64,000 bases of DNA, taken from NCBI RefSeq assembly GCF_030161875.1, contig NZ_BSVA01000001.1:2790001-2854000 (forward strand). The letters run 5' to 3'. This DNA is from Homoserinibacter gongjuensis. Its GTDB lineage: Bacteria; Actinomycetota; Actinomycetes; Actinomycetales; Microbacteriaceae. This document shows positions 60,346-64,000 of the stretch, one piece after another (position 1 is the first letter of the stretch; each line of letters opens with the position of its first letter). The notes under the pieces were generated by a model that worked only from the letters and a program-made list of their open reading frames with translations, did not search any database and was not told the DNA's origin. The position numbers and the translations under genes were made by a program.

Positions 60346-61630
60346 ATGACGGACGACGAGGTCCGCTCCCCGCCCCGGGCCGAGCCCGGCAGTCCGAGAT
60401 CTTCCGTGCCGGGGCGTCCGGCCGCCGCCCCTCGGTGCCCACGAGCTGGGCCTCGCTCGTCGGCGCCGCGGAACGCGCGATGTCGCCGGATGCTTGGGCC
60501 TATGTCGCGGGGTCGGCCGGTCGCGAATCGACGGCGGAGGCCAACTACGAGGCCTTCGACGCCTGGCGGCTCATCCCCCGGATGCTGCGCGACGTCTCCG
60601 AACGCGATCTCTCGATCGAGCTGTTCGGGCGGCGCCACCCCACGCCGCTGCTCGCGTCGCCCATCGGCGTGCTCGAGCTCGTCGACCCGGACGCCGACCT
60701 CGCGATCGCGCGCGCGGCCGGCTCCTCAGCATCACGAGCATCGTGTCGAGCCAGGCCTCGCAGCCGATGGAGCACATCGCCGCGGCGGGCGCCGGCCCCT
60801 GGTGGTTCCAGCTCTACTGGTCGAGCGAGGATGCCCTCGTCGAGAGCTTCGTGGCGCGTGCCGAGGCCTCGGGCGCCGAAGCCATCGTCGTGACGCTCGA
60901 CACCGGCATGCTCGGCTGGCGTCCGCGCGATCTCGATCGCGGGTTCCTGCCGTTCATCCACGGCATGGGTATCGCCCAGTACACGAGCGATCCCGTCTTC
61001 CGGCAGCTCGTGCGGCAGCGGATGGCGCGCCCCACCGCGCGCGAGAAGCCGCGCGTGACCCCCGCTGCGATCCGCACGCTGCTCGACATGACGCAGCGCT
61101 ACCCCGGTCACTTCCGCGCGAATCTGCGCTCCGGGGAACCGCGGGTGGCGGTCGAGACCTTCCTCGAGATCTTCTCCCGCCCGACCCTCACGTGGCGCGA
61201 CCTCGCCTTCCTCCGGCAGCGCACGCGGCTGCCCGTCCTGCTCAAGGGGGTGCAGCATCCGGACGACGCCCGGCAGGCGCTCGACGCGGGCGTCGACGGC
61301 ATCATCGTCTCGACCCATGGCGGGCGCCAGGTGGACGGCGCGATCGGTTCGCTCGACGCCCTGCCGGGCGTCGTCGAGGCGGTCGTGGGGCGCGCTCCGG
61401 TGATCCTCGACTCGGGGGTGCGGGGAGGCGCGGATGTCGTGCGTGCGCTCGCGCTCGGTGCGACGGCGGTGGGCGTCGGCCGGGCGTGGGTCTACGGACT
61501 CGCGATCGCGGGTGAGGACGGCGCACGCCAGGTGCTGCGCGACATCATCGCCGAGACCGACCTCACCCTCGGGCTCGCGGGACACCGCGCGGTCTCCGAG
61601 TTGACGCCCGACGACGTCACGCGCCTCTGA
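60346..61630 (+). CDS. FMN-dependent alpha-hydroxyacid oxidase, lactate 2-monooxygenase-like (two apparent frameshifts)
   Basis: About 428 residues. Read across missing bases near 60380 and 60720, the protein has RQSEIFRAGASGRRPSVPTS, AWAYVAGSAGRESTAEANYE and AWRLIPRMLRDVSERDLSIE. It continues with ITSIVSSQASQPMEHIAAAG, the substrate Tyr region WWFQLYWSSED, and the C-terminal catalytic His/Arg motif IIVSTHGGRQVDGAIGSLDA with LDSGVRGGADVVRALALGA. The N-terminal QxEIxxxGxxGxxP pattern and the GFLPFIHGMG insert resemble lactate 2-monooxygenase. It is the last gene after the sugar transporter, starting 24 bases downstream, so a role in the transported compound's catabolism is possible. Confidence 0.87.
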
Positions 61631-61666
61631 GACCGTCGCCCGGGTGCCGGGTGCGGTCGGCTGTCG

Positions 61667-62718
61667 TCACGCCCGCGTCGCGGCGACCCACTGATCGAGC
61701 TTCGCCGTCGCCGCACCGGAGTCGATGACCGAGGCCGCCAGCGCGATCTTCTCGCGGAAGCGCGTACGGATGTCCTCCTGGCCGCGTGTGTGATCGAGCG
61801 CGAGATCCCAGGCCACGAGCCCCGCAGCGGCGTTCAGCAGCACGATGTCGCGCACCGGGCCGGTCTCGCCCGCGAGGGTGCGACGGGCGATCTCGGCGTT
61901 GTGCTGCGGATCGCCACCGCGCAGCTGCTCGATCGTGGCACGTGGGATGCCGAGGTCGGCCGGGTCGATGTCGTGCTCGTCGACCGCCCCGCGCGAGACC
62001 TCCCAGATGTGGCTGTGGCCCGTGGTCGTGAGCTCGTCGAGCCCGTCGTCGCCGCGGAACACGAGCGCGGTCGCCCCGCGCGTCTGGAAGACCCCCACCA
62101 CGAGCGGCACCTTGTCGAGACTCGCGACACCCACGGCCGAGGCCTCGGGCCGCGCCGGATTGCACAACGGGCCCAGGAAGTTGAAGACCGTGGGCACGCC
62201 GAGCTCAGCACGCACCGGGCCCGCGTTCTTGAAACCCGGGTGGAAGTGCGAGGCGAAGATGAACGTCAGCCCGGTCTCCTCGAGCACCGCGGCGACGCGA
62301 TCCGGCTCGATGAGGATGTCGGCGCCGAGTGCCGCGAGCGTGTCCGAGGATCCGGATGCCGAACTCGCGGCGCGGTTGCCGTGCTTGGCGACCGGCACCC
62401 CGGCGGCCGCACACACGATCGACGACATCGACGAGACGTTGACCGTGCCGAAGCGGTCGCCCCCGGTGCCGACGATGTCGAGCGCCATGGGATCGATCGG
62501 CAGCGGCCTCGCGGCGGCGAGGATCGCATCCCGGAACCCGACGATCTCGTCGACCGTCTCGCCCTTGGCCCGCAGCGCGACCAGGAATGCGCCGATCTGG
62601 GCGGGGGTGGCCTCCCCCGACATCACCTGCGACATGGTCCACTCGGCTTCCGAGATCGACAGATCACCCCCGCGAGGAGTTCGGTGAGCACGGCGGGCCA
62701 GGTGAGTTCGGTCGGCAT
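61667..62718 (-). CDS. trpD: Anthranilate phosphoribosyltransferase TrpD (one apparent frameshift)
   Basis: Second step of tryptophan synthesis from anthranilate. About 350 residues from ATG 62718 ([16 protein letters not shown]). A G is missing near 62668, and the frame resumes [24 protein letters not shown] site [20 protein letters not shown], anthranilate-binding region [20 protein letters not shown], and [20 protein letters not shown] with [13 protein letters not shown] are diagnostic. No other trp gene is adjacent, the usual orphan placement beside ctaE in actinobacteria. Confidence 0.95.
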
Positions 62719-62808
62719 GGCCACGATCGTAGCGACCCGCCGCGGTGCGGCATCCGACCGGGATGCGCGACAGGCCAGGGTGGTGGATTCGCCGTGGGCG
62801 ATATCGGC

Positions 62809-62814
62809 CATAAT
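62809..62814 (+). promoter_or_regulatory. -10 hexamer CATAAT for leaderless ctaE
   Basis: CATAAT six bases before GTG 62821, supporting the GTG start and a leaderless ctaE-qcrC transcript. Confidence 0.5.
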
Positions 62815-62820
62815 GGACGA

Positions 62821-63453
62821 GTGACCACTACCTCCGCCATCGCACCGAGCACTCCGGTCATCAACCGGCCCAACACCGTCGCGGTGGGCACGATCGTCTG
62901 GCTGGGCAGCGAGGTCATGTTCTTCGCCGGCCTGTTCGCGGTGTACTTCACGCTCCGTGCGACGTCGCAGCCCCTGTGGGAGGAGCAGACGGCGAAGCTC
63001 AACGTCGTCTACGCCCTCGTCAACACGCTCATCCTGGTGTCGTCGTCGTTCACCGCCCAGTTCGGCGTGTTCGCGGCAGAGCGCCTGCAGGCGCGCCGCA
63101 CGGGCGGGCTCTTCGCCCTGACCAAGTGGGGCGTCGTCGAGTGGTTCTTCCTGAGCTACGCCCTCGGCGCGATCTTCGTGGTCGGCCAGATCTTCGAGTA
63201 CGGGCAGCTGGTCTCCGAGCACATCGGCATGCAGTCCGACTCCTACGGCTCGGTGTTCTACTTCGCGACCGGCTTCCACGGTCTGCACGTGACGGGCGGT
63301 CTCATCGCCTTCCTGCTCGTGATCGGTCGCGTCTACGCCGTCAAGACCTTCACTCACAAGGAGGCGACGAGCTCCATCGTCGTGTCCTACTACTGGCACT
63401 TCGTCGATGTCGTCTGGATCGGCCTGTTCCTCGTCATCTACGTCCTCAAATAG
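62821..63453 (+). CDS. ctaE: Cytochrome c oxidase subunit III CtaE
   Basis: Five-helix subunit of the aa3 oxidase. 210 residues from GTG 62821. Seen: [74 protein letters not shown] and [20 protein letters not shown] (family WHFVDVVW). The short form without the first two helices is typical of actinobacteria, where it joins the cytochrome bcc-aa3 supercomplex. qcrC follows 27 bases later. Confidence 0.97.
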   Translation: MTTTSAIAPSTPVINRPNTVAVGTIVWLGSEVMFFAGLFAVYFTLRATSQPLWEEQTAKLNVVYALVNTLILVSSSFTAQFGVFAAERLQARRTGGLFALTKWGVVEWFFLSYALGAIFVVGQIFEYGQLVSEHIGMQSDSYGSVFYFATGFHGLHVTGGLIAFLLVIGRVYAVKTFTHKEATSSIVVSYYWHFVDVVWIGLFLVIYVLK

Positions 63454-63480
63454 CCTGCAGAACGGATCCAGTCCACGATC

Positions 63481-64000
63481 ATGGCGACCTTCGCTCACCG
63501 TAACCGCCGCTCCGGGCGGCGCTCCCCGCTCACCTCCGCGGCTCTCCTCCTGATCGGTCTGCTCGCGACCGGCGGCGCCTACGCGGCCTTCACGGCCACC
63601 TCCAGCGCCGACGCCGCGAGCCAGACCCAGGTCACCAAGCTCACGGAGGAGGGCGAGAAGCTCTTCGCCGCCAACTGCGCGAGCTGCCACGGCCTCCAGG
63701 CCGAGGGCACGGAAGACGCACCCACGCTCATCGGAGTGGGAGCGGCCTCCGTCGACTTCCAGGTCGGCACCGGCCGCATGCCGATGGCCGCCTCCGGCCC
63801 GCAGGCCGAACAGAAGCCCGTGCAGTTCACCGAGGAGCAGATCGCGGCCCTCGCGACCTGGGTCGCGTCGCTGGGCCCCGGGCCGGCCATCCCCGACGAG
63901 CGCTACCTCCAGGGTGACGGCGACCTCGCTGTAGGTGCCGAGCTGTTCCGCATCAACTGCGCGATGTGCCACAACGTCGCGGGCGCGGGCGGTGCCCTCA
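63481..64000 (+). CDS. qcrC: Cytochrome bcc complex diheme cytochrome c subunit QcrC (C-terminus cut by window edge)
   Basis: First 173 residues of the diheme cytochrome c that transfers electrons directly to the aa3 oxidase in actinobacteria. An N-terminal signal/anchor (TSAALLLIGLLATGGAYAAF) is followed by the first heme site CASCHG near residue 66 and the second CAMCHN near residue 160. Two CxxCH motifs in one protein replace the soluble cytochrome c. qcrA and qcrB would be expected to the right of the window. Confidence 0.95.
   Translation, partial: MATFAHRNRRSGRRSPLTSAALLLIGLLATGGAYAAFTATSSADAASQTQVTKLTEEGEKLFAANCASCHGLQAEGTEDAPTLIGVGAASVDFQVGTGRMPMAASGPQAEQKPVQFTEEQIAALATWVASLGPGPAIPDERYLQGDGDLAVGAELFRINCAMCHNVAGAGGAL

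Overview
This 64 kb window is chromosomal DNA of a very high-GC actinobacterium. Several features suggest Microbacteriaceae or a close relative: the recurring GGATGC codon pairs, RbpA, PafB/PafC next to TatA/TatC and a HelY-type helicase, the ImuA-ImuB-DnaE2 mutasome, a bcc-type cytochrome branch (CtaE, QcrC) and an intergenic GGTTGAGGAG...CTCCTCAACC palindrome. That placement is inference. No insertion sequence, prophage or CRISPR array is visible, and no stretch above 300 bases lacks a gene.

Layout. (1) 1-7.3 kb: respiratory nitrate reductase narG-narH on the minus strand (narH runs off the left edge), the divergent nitrate/nitrite transporter narK, and a winged-helix regulator with a Cys/His-rich C-terminus. 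(2) 7.4-16.7 kb: an almost complete molybdenum cofactor block. mogA-moaE face moeZ-moeA-moaC-mobA-DUF6457-moaD, and a HTH-TOBE regulator leads modABC and then moaA. Its product, bis-MGD cofactor, is what NarG needs. (3) 16.8-28.3 kb: a small membrane protein, dinB, an SF2 helicase, an aspartate aminotransferase, then the SOS mutasome imuA / DUF1905 / imuB-dnaE2 with two LexA boxes, and a cold-shock/DUF1294 fusion. (4) 28.4-33.4 kb: a TetR/SDR pair, tRNA-Leu(GAG), an M20 peptidase, uppP, the palindromic repeat and a PAC2 protein. (5) 33.4-43.7 kb: HAD, trmI, FKBP lipoprotein, pafB-pafC, tatA-tatC, helY, lnt, rbpA. This is the backbone that surrounds the Pup-proteasome genes in mycobacteria, but those genes are absent here. 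(6) 43.9-53.5 kb: GDPD, SPFH/NfeD, SDR, NUDIX, an alpha/beta hydrolase with a divergent MarR regulator, an FAD monooxygenase with TetR, a membrane-anchored HExxH protein and an alditol oxidase. (7) 53.5-64 kb: nadE, argG, a ROK-regulated XylFGH-like sugar transporter followed by an FMN-dependent hydroxyacid oxidase, trpD, and ctaE-qcrC (cut by the right edge).

Two window-wide observations matter to any reader. First, about 28 otherwise well-conserved genes carry one or two frameshifts, nearly all explained by one missing base in a short G or C run. This looks like uncorrected sequencing or assembly error, so I annotate these genes as whole CDSs across the shift and not as pseudogenes. Second, at least fifteen genes start 5-9 nt after a TANNNT-like hexamer with no room for a ribosome binding site. 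They are probably leaderless, and this decides several GTG starts.

The most interesting candidates for follow-up are: the Cys/His regulator with its palindromic operator beside the nitrate/Moco genes; the HTH-TOBE regulator with a perfect 8+8 bp palindrome; the leaderless, LexA-box-centred promoters of imuA and imuB with a DUF1905 gene lodged between them; and the missing Pup-proteasome block.
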